A model generated the notes under the pieces. The model searched no databases. It was not told the origin of the DNA and worked only from the letters and a program-made list of their open reading frames with translations. A DNA stretch of 64,000 bases from Oscillospiraceae bacterium. GTDB lineage: Bacteria; Bacillota; Clostridia; Oscillospirales; Oscillospiraceae. Below are positions 45,808 through 55,070 of this stretch, in pieces. The position numbers and the translations under genes were made by a program. The first letter of the stretch is position 1. Every line of letters begins with the position of its first letter. Where the stretch lies: positions 60,179 to 124,178 of the forward strand of contig CADBCV010000016.1 of NCBI GenBank assembly GCA_902793285.1, written 5' to 3'.

Positions 45808-47115
45808 ATGAAAATGATCAGAAAGAGACTTCCGCTCATCCTTGCGCTGTGCCTGTGCGTTGCGGTGCTGCTCCCGGGCATGTGCGCCTCGGCGGAGAAT
45901 ATCGGCACCAACTACCATGTGGGGGAGGAGATGGGCTGGATTCAGTTTTACTCCACCCGCCTGCCCATCGTGAGCATTGAGCAGACCTCCGGCTATCTGC
46001 CGACGGGCGTCGAGATGCAGTGGGACGATTACGGTCTCTACATCACGGGCGTGCCCAGCCAGATCGGCTCCTACATTGCGGAGTATCTCGTCTCCACGGA
46101 GGAGGGCGCGGCCTATGCCAGTGTGAGCTTCGGCGTCACGGCCCAGCCCGCGACCGAGGCCCCCGTGTATTATGACGATATCGAGATCACCAAGAGCCCG
46201 ACGGGAGAGCGCGTGGAAGTCGGCGGCTCGGCAAAATTCGTCGCCCGCGCCAACAATGCCGAGCGCATCGAGTGGCGCCTTGTGAGCAACGACACCACCA
46301 ACACCGTCCACTGCAAGGACGCGGCGGAATACTTCCCCGGCATCCAGGTGGCGGGACTCGGCACCGAGACGCTGGTCCTCTCCAATATCCCGAAATCCCT
46401 CGACGGCTGGCGGGTCGAGGCGCAGTTCTGGAACGGCAATAAACATGCCGAGTCCTACGGCGCCGAGGTCACCATCGTGGACGACAACGGCAGCCCCATC
46501 CGCAATCAGACGACCGTCCGCGAGCCTGTCGCGACCGAGAACCCCTTCTCCTTCAGCACCCCCTCCGTGGGCTCTGCCGATCTGCCCGTGGATAACGAGG
46601 CCAGAACCGCAAACATCAGCGTCCAGCCGGAGAGCGTCACCCTCCAGCCGGGGGACAGCTATACCATCGGCGTCATCGCAACCTCGCCGAATAACGGCAC
46701 CCTGAGCTACCAGTGGTACAGCGCCGCCGTGAATAATCGCAGCGCTGCCCTCCCCATCAGCGGCGCGTCCGACGCCTCCTACACCATCAACCAGCCCGAC
46801 GGCACCGCCTATTACTGGGTCGCCGTCTGGAACACCAAGGACGGAGCACGCAGCCAGGCGGTCTATTCCGAGGCGGCGGAGGTCACGATCGCCGCGCCCG
46901 CAACGCCCACCCCGGTCCCGACGCCGGTCTTCACGCCGGCGCCCACGCCCACGCCTCGCGCCGGTATGCCCTCGAGTCTCAATTTCCAGCTTGTGCTCTT
47001 CGGCATCATCGGCGTCCTCGCACTGATCGCGCTCATCGGCCTTGTGATCTACCTGCGCGCCGATTCCAGGCAGGCCAAAACTGAGCGGGAAGAGAACGAC
47101 AGCGGCAAAAACTGA
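45808..47115 (+). CDS. Cell-surface Ig-like domain protein, membrane-anchored
   Basis: 435-residue secreted protein. Signal peptide: MKMIRKRLPLI, hydrophobic core and cleavage near CASAEN. Two or three beta-sandwich (Ig/cadherin-like) regions follow, the last at about 265-355 with VTLQPGDSYTIGVIA, LSYQWYSAAVNN and YYWVAVWNTKDG, the bacterial Ig pattern. Next is a Thr-Pro spacer (TPTPVPTPVFTPAPTPTP) and a membrane helix near 390-415, ending in a basic/acidic tail. No LPxTG motif is seen. This layout is that of a stalk protein displayed on the surface; ligand unknown. A terminator follows. Confidence 0.82.
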   Translation: MKMIRKRLPLILALCLCVAVLLPGMCASAENIGTNYHVGEEMGWIQFYSTRLPIVSIEQTSGYLPTGVEMQWDDYGLYITGVPSQIGSYIAEYLVSTEEGAAYASVSFGVTAQPATEAPVYYDDIEITKSPTGERVEVGGSAKFVARANNAERIEWRLVSNDTTNTVHCKDAAEYFPGIQVAGLGTETLVLSNIPKSLDGWRVEAQFWNGNKHAESYGAEVTIVDDNGSPIRNQTTVREPVATENPFSFSTPSVGSADLPVDNEARTANISVQPESVTLQPGDSYTIGVIATSPNNGTLSYQWYSAAVNNRSAALPISGASDASYTINQPDGTAYYWVAVWNTKDGARSQAVYSEAAEVTIAAPATPTPVPTPVFTPAPTPTPRAGMPSSLNFQLVLFGIIGVLALIALIGLVIYLRADSRQAKTEREENDSGKN

Positions 47116-47126
47116 CAGATGAATCA

Positions 47127-47165
47127 CAGAGCGTTCCCCCAAGTTTTCCGGAACGCTCTGTTTTT
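47127..47165 (+). terminator. Rho-independent terminator
   Basis: Stem CAGAGCGTTCC/GGAACGCTCTG with T5 after the Ig-like protein gene. Confidence 0.9.
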
Positions 47166-47239
47166 CTGCTGTCTTGAAGAGGAATCAAATTCCATATACA
47201 TATACTATCACGCCCCAAAAGACAGGAGGACACATCCCC

Positions 47240-48721
47240 ATGAAAGAAGCCCTTTCCCAAATGCTGCGCGACCGGGGCCGAAGCGAGATGCCGAAGGTGC
47301 TGCTCGCCGCGGCGGAGTGCGCGCCCTTCTCCAAAACCGGCGGCCTTGCCGATGTGGTGGGCACGCTGCCGAAGGCTCTCGCCAAGATCGGGGTGGACGC
47401 GCGCGTCATCACGCCCTATCACCGCTGCATCAAGGACCGGTACGCGTCCCGGGTCGAGCATCTCTTTGATTTTCGCATCATGCTCGGCTGGCGCAACGCC
47501 TATGTCGGCATCGAGCGTCTGTGCGAGGACGGCGTGACCGTCTATCTCGTGGATAACGAGGATTATTTCGGCGACAGGATCTACCGCGGGGGCCTGCCGG
47601 AGGGGGAGCAGTACGCCTTCTTCACCCGCGCCGTCCTGGAGGCCCTGCCGAGACTGGACTTCAGGCCCGAGATCATCCACTGCAACGACTGGCACACCGC
47701 CATGCTCCCCATGCTGGCCCATATCCAGTACCGGGGCAGGATGCAGGATGAGATGAAATACCTGCTCACGATCCACAACATCGCCTTCCAGGGCAGGTTC
47801 GGCTTTGATTTTGTGCAGGATATGTTCGGCGTGGACCCCTGCTACTATACGCCGGAGTTTATCGAGCTCAACGGCTGCGCGGACTTCCTCAAGGCAGGCT
47901 GCGTCTTTGCCGACCGCATCAACACCGTGAGCCCCACTTACGCGAGCGAGATCCGCATCCCGTACTATGCCGAGGGGCTGGAGGGCATCCTGAACGCCCG
48001 CCACGCGGTGCTCACCGGGATCATCAACGGCATCGACCGGGACTTCTTCAACCCCGAGACGGACCCCGCCCTGCCCGCGCGCTATACGCTCGCCGACCGG
48101 AAGAGCGGCAAGGCCGTCTGCAAGCACGCCCTGCAGGAGGCCATGGGCCTTGCGCAGCGGGCGGATGTGCCGCTCTTCGCCATGGTCACCCGCATGACCG
48201 AGCAGAAGGGCTTTGATCTCGTCGCCTGCGTGCTGGACGATATGATGTGCCGGGAGGATATGCAGTTCATGCTCCTCGGCAACGGGGACGAGCGCTTTGA
48301 AAATTTCATGACCGCCGCCGAAAAGCGCTATCCCGGCAAGCTCTGCGCCTACATCGGGTACAAGGAGGAGCTTTCGCACCTCGTCTACGCGGCAAGCGAT
48401 TTCTTCCTCATGCCCTCCCGCTTTGAGCCCTGCGGCCTGAGCCAGATGATCGCCATGCGCTACGGCAGCGTCCCCATCGTGCGCGAGACCGGCGGCCTGC
48501 GCGACACGGTCATCCCCTATAACCGCTTCACCGGGGAGGGGGACGGCTTCTCCTTCGCAAACTTTGACGCCTGGGAGATGCGCGACGCCATGCGCCTTGC
48601 CATGGCCTGCTATAAGGATGAGGAAATCATGGAGGGTCTCATCAGCCGCGCCATGCAGAAGCAGTTCGGCTTTGAGCTCTCCGCCGAGGAATATGCGAGA
48701 CATTATCTATGGATGCTGTAA
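47240..48721 (+). CDS. glgA: Glycogen synthase (ADP-glucose type)
   Basis: 493-residue GT5 enzyme extending alpha-1,4-glucan from ADP-glucose. Seen: the ADP-glucose site KTGGLADVVGTLPKAL at 32-47, HCNDWHTAMLP, LLTIHNIAFQG, NTVSPTYASEI, GIINGIDRDFFNPETD and the C-terminal SRFEPCGLSQMIAMRYG with the catalytic Glu. The start ATG 47240 has AGGAGGA upstream. A 10-residue leader before the usual first strand is slightly long. The GH13 gene overlaps its 3' end by 13 nt, so the two proteins are made together. Confidence 0.96.
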   Translation: MKEALSQMLRDRGRSEMPKVLLAAAECAPFSKTGGLADVVGTLPKALAKIGVDARVITPYHRCIKDRYASRVEHLFDFRIMLGWRNAYVGIERLCEDGVTVYLVDNEDYFGDRIYRGGLPEGEQYAFFTRAVLEALPRLDFRPEIIHCNDWHTAMLPMLAHIQYRGRMQDEMKYLLTIHNIAFQGRFGFDFVQDMFGVDPCYYTPEFIELNGCADFLKAGCVFADRINTVSPTYASEIRIPYYAEGLEGILNARHAVLTGIINGIDRDFFNPETDPALPARYTLADRKSGKAVCKHALQEAMGLAQRADVPLFAMVTRMTEQKGFDLVACVLDDMMCREDMQFMLLGNGDERFENFMTAAEKRYPGKLCAYIGYKEELSHLVYAASDFFLMPSRFEPCGLSQMIAMRYGSVPIVRETGGLRDTVIPYNRFTGEGDGFSFANFDAWEMRDAMRLAMACYKDEEIMEGLISRAMQKQFGFELSAEEYARHYLWML

Positions 48722-51093
48722 ACGAAAATTGCTTTAAGGTCTATTTCGGCGGGAAATACCAGGAGGACTGGTCCGAGGACTATACCCTCTCCATCCACTA
48801 CGAAAACCGGCGCGAGGTCCTGGCCCGCCGCGAGGGGGACAGATGGGTCCCCGCCGGGGGCGACAAACAGATCTGCGCGCTTCTCGTCTCGCCCTTCTGC
48901 CCGCAGCTCATGCAGGACTATTTCCAGGCGGCGGCCTCGGTCTATGCCGCCATTCACGACTGCCTCTCAAGAGGGCTCCGGCTCGAGCGGCTGCATGAGT
49001 GCTTCCACGCCGTGGGTATGCCCCTTGCGGCGCCTGAGCTTCTGCGCCTTCTGATGGACGACTGCGGGATGCGCCTGGAGGAGGCGTATCAGATCACCGC
49101 CGCCTGCTGCGACGATCTCGCCTGCACCGGCGTCCTGCCCCAGTATGTCAAAGCCTACCAGCCCCGTACCGCGCATGTGGTCAGCATCCTGCGCCGCACG
49201 GCGGAGCGGACGCCCGCCCTCCTGCACGACAGCCGAAAACCCGAATACCGCAGCCGCTACGGGGCGGTGCGCGTCGGGCGGGAGCTGCGCCTCGCTTTTC
49301 GCTGCCGGGGCGGTCAGATCAGGCGGGCCGAGCTTGTCCTCTGGGGCGATGATTTTGAGCATAGCTGGTCGATGGAGCAGGACGGGGACATGTATTATGT
49401 AAACATCCCGACCCCGGACCGGCCCAAGGTCCTCTGGTACGCCTTTTATGCCGAGACCGAGAGCAGCGCCCACTGGCTCTGCCCGGACGAGACGGGCTAT
49501 CTCGGCCGCCTCTGCCCGCGAAGGGAGGGGGGCTTCCGTCTCACGGTGTACGCCCCGGATTTTGAGACCCCCGCCTGGTTTCGCCGGAGCGTCATGTATC
49601 AGGTCTTCCCGGACCGCTTCGCCTTTTCCGACGACGATACCGCCGCGCGCGGCATCGCCTACCACGAAGCTCTCGGCCAGATCCCGGAGCTGCACAAGAG
49701 CCTGGATGAGCCTGTGCGCCACCTGCCGCGCAGCTATGAGACCTTCTACACCCCGGACGATTTTTACGGCGGCACCTTCAAGGGCATAGAGGGAAAGCTG
49801 CCCTATCTCAAGAAGCTGGGCGTGAGCTGCCTGTACTTAAACCCCATCGTGGAGGCACGCTCCAACCACCGCTATGACACCTCCGACTACTCGCGCCCGG
49901 ACCCCATCCTCGGCACCACGGAGGATTTTGAGCAGCTGTGCGAAGCGGCGAAGAAGCAGGGCATCCGCCTTATCCTGGACGGCGTCTACTCCCACACCGG
50001 CTGCGACAGCATCTACTTTGACCGCTACGGCAACTACGGCGGTCATGGGGCCTGCAGCGGGCCGGATTCGCCCTTTTACTCCTGGTACGATTTCCACCGC
50101 TTCCCGGATGAGTACCGCTGCTGGTGGGGCTTTGAGGACCTGCCCGAGGTGAACGAGCATGACCCCCACTGGCTGCGCTATATCGTCACGGGGCCGGACA
50201 GCATCATGAAGCAGTGGCTGCGCCGCGGGGCCTCCGGCTGGCGGCTCGACGTGGCGGATGAGCTGCCGGACGACGTGCTCGCCCTCATGCGAAAGGCCGT
50301 CAAGGGCACCGACCCCGACGCCCCCATCATCGGCGAGGTGTGGGAGGACGCCGTCATCAAGGAGAGCTACGGCTCGAGAAGGCAGTACGCCCTCGGCACC
50401 GCGCTCGACTCTGCGATGAACTACCCCCTGCGCACGGCGCTCATGGAGTTTGCCCACTGGGACTGCAGCGCCTATAACCTCCGCGACTTTCTCATCGGCC
50501 AGCAGATGAACTACCCCTATCCCTTCTACTATGCGCTCATGAACCTGCTGGGCTCCCACGATGTACCGCGGCTCAAGACCGTGCTGGCCTGCCCTTATAA
50601 CCTGCGCGCCATGAGCCGGGAGGACCAGCTTGCGGTCCGCTTTGAAGAGGAAGCCCTCAGAAGGGCGGAGAAACTGGAGATGATGTGCGCGGCGCTCCAG
50701 TTTGCGCTGCCCGGCGTGCCCAGCATCTACTATGGCGACGAGCAGGGAATGGAGGGCGTCGGCGACCCCTTCAACCGCGCACCCTTCAAGGAGGGCAGCC
50801 GCGCCCTGCACGACTGGTACGAGAAGCTCGGCGCTCTCAGAAACAGCGCTCCGGCCCTCTCCACGGGCCACGCCCTCTTCTTCGCGGAAAACAGCGACGT
50901 GCTCCTCGTCCTGCGCTACATCACCGACGGGCGCGATGTCTTCGGCAAAGAGAGCGAAAACGGCGTCTGGCTCTGCGTCATCAACCGGGACGAGAAGGAG
51001 AGGGCCTATTCCCTCGACTGCTCCGCCGCGGGCCTCGGGACTTATACCGGCGCCGCAAAGCCCCTCACCGGGGAGATTATCCGCCTCGCGTGA
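48709..51093 (+). CDS. GH13 alpha-glucan hydrolase with phosphorylase-like N-terminal region
   Basis: 794-residue enzyme. From about residue 295 it is a GH13 alpha-amylase-family barrel (neopullulanase/cyclomaltodextrinase type): SVMYQVFPDRFAF, the catalytic Asp in GWRLDVADE, the acid/base Glu in IIGEVWED and the last Asp in LLGSHDVPR. A carbohydrate-binding beta domain lies at about 180-285. The first 165 residues are unusual: LMQDYFQAAASVYAAIHDCL and LAAPELLRLLMDDCGM with LEEAYQIT resemble stretches of alpha-glucan phosphorylases, but the PLP region is absent. Overlaps glgA by 13 nt. Likely trims or debranches the glycogen made by GlgA; linkage specificity is open. Confidence 0.86.
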   Translation: MDAVNENCFKVYFGGKYQEDWSEDYTLSIHYENRREVLARREGDRWVPAGGDKQICALLVSPFCPQLMQDYFQAAASVYAAIHDCLSRGLRLERLHECFHAVGMPLAAPELLRLLMDDCGMRLEEAYQITAACCDDLACTGVLPQYVKAYQPRTAHVVSILRRTAERTPALLHDSRKPEYRSRYGAVRVGRELRLAFRCRGGQIRRAELVLWGDDFEHSWSMEQDGDMYYVNIPTPDRPKVLWYAFYAETESSAHWLCPDETGYLGRLCPRREGGFRLTVYAPDFETPAWFRRSVMYQVFPDRFAFSDDDTAARGIAYHEALGQIPELHKSLDEPVRHLPRSYETFYTPDDFYGGTFKGIEGKLPYLKKLGVSCLYLNPIVEARSNHRYDTSDYSRPDPILGTTEDFEQLCEAAKKQGIRLILDGVYSHTGCDSIYFDRYGNYGGHGACSGPDSPFYSWYDFHRFPDEYRCWWGFEDLPEVNEHDPHWLRYIVTGPDSIMKQWLRRGASGWRLDVADELPDDVLALMRKAVKGTDPDAPIIGEVWEDAVIKESYGSRRQYALGTALDSAMNYPLRTALMEFAHWDCSAYNLRDFLIGQQMNYPYPFYYALMNLLGSHDVPRLKTVLACPYNLRAMSREDQLAVRFEEEALRRAEKLEMMCAALQFALPGVPSIYYGDEQGMEGVGDPFNRAPFKEGSRALHDWYEKLGALRNSAPALSTGHALFFAENSDVLLVLRYITDGRDVFGKESENGVWLCVINRDEKERAYSLDCSAAGLGTYTGAAKPLTGEIIRLA

Positions 51094-51156
51094 GGCCCTC
51101 CTTTGTATAAAAATAACAAAAGTGGGCGGATATGCCCCGCACTGAATAAAAAACAC

Positions 51157-51185
51157 TTGAAAGCGCGCCGACTCCTGTATATAAT
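51157..51185 (+). promoter_or_regulatory. Putative sigma-A promoter of nrdR
   Basis: TTGAAA (51157-51162), 17-bp spacer, perfect TATAAT (51180-51185), 44 bp before the ATG. Confidence 0.7.
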
Positions 51186-51229
51186 TTCAACGGATTTGGG
51201 AGAATGCCGCGCACAATGGGAGAGAGAAT

Positions 51230-51685
51230 ATGAAATGTCCGTTTTGCGGTTATACCGAGAGCAAGGTGATCGACTCACGCCCCGCAGAGGAGAGCACCAC
51301 CATCCGGCGGCGCAGGGAGTGCCTTGCCTGCCAGAAACGCTTCACCACCTATGAGATCATCGAGCGCCTTCCGATCGTCGTCGTCAAGCGCGACGGGAGC
51401 CGCCAGTCCTTCGATAAGGTCAAGCTCATCAACGGCATGGTCCGCGCCTGTGAGAAGCGCCCGGTCTCCCTCGCCACCCTGGAGGGGATCGCCGACGATA
51501 TCGAGCAGGAGCTGCAGAGCAATCTCGAGCGGGAGATCTGCACCGTCGATATCGGCGAGATGGTCATGACCCGCCTCAAAGCCGTGGACGAGGTGGCCTA
51601 CGTCCGCTTCGCCTCCGTCTACCGCAGCTTTAAGGACATCAACACCTTCATGGAGGAGCTCACAAAGCTCCTGACGGAAAAATAA
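51230..51685 (+). CDS. nrdR: Transcriptional repressor NrdR
   Basis: 151-residue zinc-finger and ATP-cone repressor of ribonucleotide reductase genes. The zinc ribbon Cys are C3, C6, C31 and C34 (MKCPFCGY and [10 protein letters not shown]), with the RxxRRRR-type basic stretch between them. The ATP-cone spans about 49-139 ([30 protein letters not shown]). Length is standard. It senses ATP/dATP and binds NrdR boxes; no nrd gene is in the window. Own promoter at 51157-51185. Confidence 0.97.
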   Translation: MKCPFCGYTESKVIDSRPAEESTTIRRRRECLACQKRFTTYEIIERLPIVVVKRDGSRQSFDKVKLINGMVRACEKRPVSLATLEGIADDIEQELQSNLEREICTVDIGEMVMTRLKAVDEVAYVRFASVYRSFKDINTFMEELTKLLTEK

Positions 51686-51705
51686 TTGTCGCCGGCAGAT
51701 CAAGC

Positions 51706-52086
51706 TCAAAACAGACTCCCGAGGCTCACATGCTCCATCGCGGCGATGCAGTCGAGATGGTAGCGCAGCCGCTCATAGGCCGCGGAGAGGCCGCGCGTCT
51801 CCCCGGCGCGCAGATCCTGCATCGTCTCATAGAAGACCTCGCTCGTGCTGTCGAGCTCCGTGTGACGCAGGAATACCTCGGTATACCCGCGGGCAGAGAG
51901 CCAGATGCGAAGCGCCGCCTCAAGCTGCTCGGCGGCATAATCCCGGTCGCCGGAGAGCAGCGCTTTTTCCGACAGCTCGAGATGCGTCTTCACATCCGCA
52001 GTCAGCGTGTCGGTCTTGCGGATGCTCCACGCAGACCCCGCCGCGAGCGCCGCGAGCAGCAAAAGCGCCCCGATTTCCTTTTTCAT
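51706..52086 (-). CDS. DUF4363 family protein
   Basis: 126-residue protein with an N-terminal hydrophobic segment (EIGALLLLAALAAGSAWSI) and a helical domain outside the membrane, matching the DUF4363 pattern (HLELSEKALLSGDRDYAAEQLEAAL). It overlaps the DUF421 gene by 4 nt (ATGA). DUF4363 and DUF421 genes are frequent neighbours in spore-forming Firmicutes, and they may form a membrane complex. Function unknown. Confidence 0.83.
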   Translation of the reverse strand: MKKEIGALLLLAALAAGSAWSIRKTDTLTADVKTHLELSEKALLSGDRDYAAEQLEAALRIWLSARGYTEVFLRHTELDSTSEVFYETMQDLRAGETRGLSAAYERLRYHLDCIAAMEHVSLGSLF

Positions 52087-52763
52087 GCGCGCCCCTCCTT
52101 TCCCGCGATATATTGCTGGCCGCTCTGGTTCACGGTCATGAGATAGATGTCCTGCGGCTCGCCGTGCCCCGTCTTTTGCAGCTCTTCCCGGAGCCAGGCA
52201 TCGCTGCGGCCGAGCGCGCGGAGATTCTTTCCGATAACGCGCCCCTCGCTGATCACGATGAGGGGACAGCCCCCGTCCGGGACCGCCACCCCGAGCTGGG
52301 CGGCCGTCGGCGGCTGTTCGGCGGGGTAGGGGATCACGTTGAGCTGGCCGTCCGTCTCAAGGATGGCGTACTCCACCCGGCTCAGATCGAACATCCCCTG
52401 GTTTCTAAGCTCCTGCATCAGCTCGTCCGCGGTAAAGCGGTTTGAACGCATCTCACGCTGGTCGATGACCCCGCGCCTTACAAGGATACTGGGCCTGCCA
52501 AAGAGCAGCGTGCGAAGCCGGATGCTCTTCATGCTGAGCCCCGCGATCAAAATCTCAAAGCAGAAGAGCGTCAAAATCGGCACAAGGCCGTTCGTCATCG
52601 GGATGCCCACATCCTGCAGCGGGTGGGACGCGAGATCCGCGATAAGGGACGCCACCACAAATTCCGAAAGCTCCATCTCCCCGAGCTGCCGCTTGCCCAT
52701 GATGCGCATGGCGGCAAGGAGTGTAAAATAGATGATTGCAGTGCGCAGAATTACAATTGCCAT
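52083..52763 (-). CDS. DUF421 (YetF-like) membrane protein
   Basis: 226-residue protein with three membrane helices in the first 80 residues. These include the conserved AMRIMGKRQLGEMELSEFVVASLIADLAS-type segment around residues 18-46. A cytoplasmic alpha/beta DUF421 domain follows (RPSILVRRGVIDQREMRS, LMQELRNQGMFDLSRVEYAILETDG). Bacillus YetF and the spore-linked relatives YkjA/YrbG share this layout. It is cotranscribed with a DUF4363 gene. The role is not known; spore membrane function is a reasonable guess from relatives. Confidence 0.9.
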   Translation of the reverse strand: MAIVILRTAIIYFTLLAAMRIMGKRQLGEMELSEFVVASLIADLASHPLQDVGIPMTNGLVPILTLFCFEILIAGLSMKSIRLRTLLFGRPSILVRRGVIDQREMRSNRFTADELMQELRNQGMFDLSRVEYAILETDGQLNVIPYPAEQPPTAAQLGVAVPDGGCPLIVISEGRVIGKNLRALGRSDAWLREELQKTGHGEPQDIYLMTVNQSGQQYIAGKEGRA

Positions 52764-52816
52764 GGTAACACCTCAGACTCTATTCTGTCCGAAAGCTGTC
52801 TGAATAAAGGGATCGC

Positions 52817-53521
52817 ATGAAGACAATTCTATGTAAAAATGATAGTCAATGGATCGAGACGGCGGCGGGCCTGATCCGGGCCCAGATCATGGAAAGGAAG
52901 CCGGACAGCACCCTCGCCCTTGCCTGCGGGCAGACGATGGCGCCCGTTTGGGACCGCCTCGCGGACTATTGCAAAGACGGCAGCCTGCGCCTTTCGACCG
53001 CAAGAATTCTCGGTGTCACGGAGCTCTGCGAGGTGCCGGCGGAAAAAAGCTGCCGCCATGCCCTTCAAATGGGCCTTCTGGAAAAAACCGACGCGCGTGC
53101 GGAAAATTGCTTCTTTCCCGATCCCGACGCGCCGGAGGCGTATGACGCCTTGATCGAATCGCTCGGCGGGCTTGACCTCGCGGTGCTCGGCATCGGGGAG
53201 GACTGCCACATCGGGTATAACGAGCCGGGCGTCCTCTTTGAGTCCGGGACCCATGTGCAGAAGCTCACCGACCGCACAAAGCGCCAGCTTCTAAAGCGAG
53301 GCTTTTCGGCGGATGACATGCCGGAGCGGGCCGTGACCATGGGCATCAAGACCCTCACGAGGGCGCGGGACATTCTGCTCCTCGCCCGCGGCGCGGAGAA
53401 GGCCGCCGCCGTCTATCAGATGCTCTACGCCAAAACGACAAGCTACATCCCCGCAGCCTATCTCCAGATCCCGCTGAACGTCACGGTGCTTCTGGACGAG
53501 AGCGCGGCAGAGAAGCTGTAG
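52817..53521 (+). CDS. NagB-like (glucosamine-6-phosphate isomerase family) protein, active site altered
   Basis: 234-residue protein of the NagB/6-phosphogluconolactonase fold. The C-terminal active-site loop is kept, GIGEDCHIGYNEPG, with the Asp, His and Glu equivalent to E. coli NagB D141, H143 and E148, although Gly142 is Cys. The other key region, normally NMDEYVGLP, reads GVTELCEVP, so the proton-abstracting Asp72 is replaced by Thr. It may be a sugar-phosphate binding or isomerase variant instead of a standard deaminase. It precedes glmM by 198 bp on the same strand, which supports an amino-sugar link. Confidence 0.8.
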   Translation: MKTILCKNDSQWIETAAGLIRAQIMERKPDSTLALACGQTMAPVWDRLADYCKDGSLRLSTARILGVTELCEVPAEKSCRHALQMGLLEKTDARAENCFFPDPDAPEAYDALIESLGGLDLAVLGIGEDCHIGYNEPGVLFESGTHVQKLTDRTKRQLLKRGFSADDMPERAVTMGIKTLTRARDILLLARGAEKAAAVYQMLYAKTTSYIPAAYLQIPLNVTVLLDESAAEKL

Positions 53522-53528
53522 GACTGTT

Positions 53529-53600
53529 ATCTTGCCTCTCCCTTTGGGAGAGGAGCCCCAGTGCGCACACTGGGGCTGAGAGGGTTTCCCGGAGGGGGAG
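53529..53600. repeat. Double-hairpin intergenic repeat
   Basis: Two stems in tandem, CCTCTCCC/GGGAGAGG (53536-53555) and AGCCCCAGTG/CACTGGGGCT (53556-53579), followed by GAGAGGGTTTCCCGGAGGGGG. They lie between the NagB-like gene and glmM. The unit looks like a dispersed repeat, but there is no second copy in the window. It has no coding potential. Confidence 0.55.
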
Positions 53601-53719
53601 CCAGGAGCGTGTATTCGCACAGGCCGCTTTCCAAAACAGCCTGACAGCAGATCAACATGTTTACAAACGTATGCCGTGAAACCGGCAGGCGTTTAATCTC
53701 TTTCAGAGGAGGATAAACA

Positions 53720-55069
53720 ATGGGTAAATATTTCGGAACCGACGGTTTTCGCGGCGAGGCCAATATCGACCTGACCGTAGATCACGCCTTCCGCATCGGC
53801 CGCTATCTCGGCTGGTACTACGGGCAGGAGCATAAGGCCAAGGTCGTCATCGGCAAGGACACCCGCCGCTCGAGCTATATGTTTGAAAACGCGCTCTGTG
53901 CGGGGCTCACCGCCTCCGGCGCGGACGCCTACCTGCTGCACGTCACCTCAACGCCGAGCGTGTCCTTCATCGCGCGGGCCGACGACTTTGACTGCGGCAT
54001 CATGATCTCCGCAAGCCACAACCCCTTCTATGACAACGGCATCAAGCTCCTCAACGGCGACGGGGAGAAGATGGAGGAGAGTGTGCTCGACGGGATCGAG
54101 GAGTACCTGGATTCCGACCGCGCCCTGCCCTACGCCGCGCGGGACGCCATCGGCTGCACCGTGGACTATGCCGCGGGCCGTAACCGCTACATCGGCTATC
54201 TCATCTCCCTCGCCACGCGCTCCTATAAGGGCTACAAGATCGGTCTGGACTGCGCCAACGGCAGCACCTGGCAGATGGCAAAGAGCGTGTTTGACGCTCT
54301 CGGCGCCGATACATATGTGGTTGCAAACCGCCCCGACGGTCTCAACATCAATGTCGACTGCGGCTCCACCCACCTGGATAATCTCAAAAAGCACGTGCTG
54401 GAAAACCACCTCGATCTCGGCTTTGCCTTCGACGGGGACGCTGACCGCTGCCTCGCCGTGGACGAAAAGGGCAACGAGGTCAACGGCGACCACATCATGT
54501 ATCTCTGCGCAAAGTACATGAAGGAAAACGGCAGCTTCGGCAAGTCCAAGGTCGTCACCACGGTTATGAGCAACATGGGCCTCTACAAGGCGCTCGACGA
54601 GCTCGGCATCGGGTATGAGAAGACCGCCGTGGGCGATAAGTACGTCGCGGAGAACATGCGCCAGAATGGCCACCTCCTGGGCGGCGAACAGTCGGGCCAT
54701 ATCATCTTTGGCCGCCTCGCAAACACCGGCGACGGGCTTTTGACCGCCATCAAGGTCATGGAGGCCGTGACCGAGACCAAGGAGCCCCTGTCCGTCCTCG
54801 CCTCCGGCATGACCATGTACCCCCAGGTTTTGAAGAATGTCATCGTCACGGACAAGGACGAGACCCTCGCCTGCCCGGAGGTTCAGGCCGCCGTCAAAAA
54901 GGCGGAGGCGGAGCTCGGCGACAACGGCCGCGTGCTCCTTCGCAAGAGCGGGACGGAGCCGCTTCTGCGCGTCATGAGCGAGGCCACCACAAAAGAGCTT
55001 TGCGAGGAAAAGGTAGACAACATTATCGCCGCCATGCAGGCCGCGGGAAAGCTGATTCGGGTGAAATGA
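53720..55069 (+). CDS. glmM: Phosphoglucosamine mutase
   Basis: 449-residue alpha-D-phosphohexomutase converting glucosamine 6-phosphate to glucosamine 1-phosphate for UDP-GlcNAc. Seen: the N-terminal GKYFGTDGFRGEAN, the phosphoserine S99 in ISASHNPFYDNGIK, the metal loop FDGDADR, the sugar loop GGEQSGHI and the phosphate site RKSGTEPLLRVM. AGAGGAGG precedes the ATG. The acyltransferase gene starts one base after the stop codon, so the pathway order is preserved. Confidence 0.96.
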   Translation: MGKYFGTDGFRGEANIDLTVDHAFRIGRYLGWYYGQEHKAKVVIGKDTRRSSYMFENALCAGLTASGADAYLLHVTSTPSVSFIARADDFDCGIMISASHNPFYDNGIKLLNGDGEKMEESVLDGIEEYLDSDRALPYAARDAIGCTVDYAAGRNRYIGYLISLATRSYKGYKIGLDCANGSTWQMAKSVFDALGADTYVVANRPDGLNINVDCGSTHLDNLKKHVLENHLDLGFAFDGDADRCLAVDEKGNEVNGDHIMYLCAKYMKENGSFGKSKVVTTVMSNMGLYKALDELGIGYEKTAVGDKYVAENMRQNGHLLGGEQSGHIIFGRLANTGDGLLTAIKVMEAVTETKEPLSVLASGMTMYPQVLKNVIVTDKDETLACPEVQAAVKKAEAELGDNGRVLLRKSGTEPLLRVMSEATTKELCEEKVDNIIAAMQAAGKLIRVK

Positions 55070-55070
55070 C

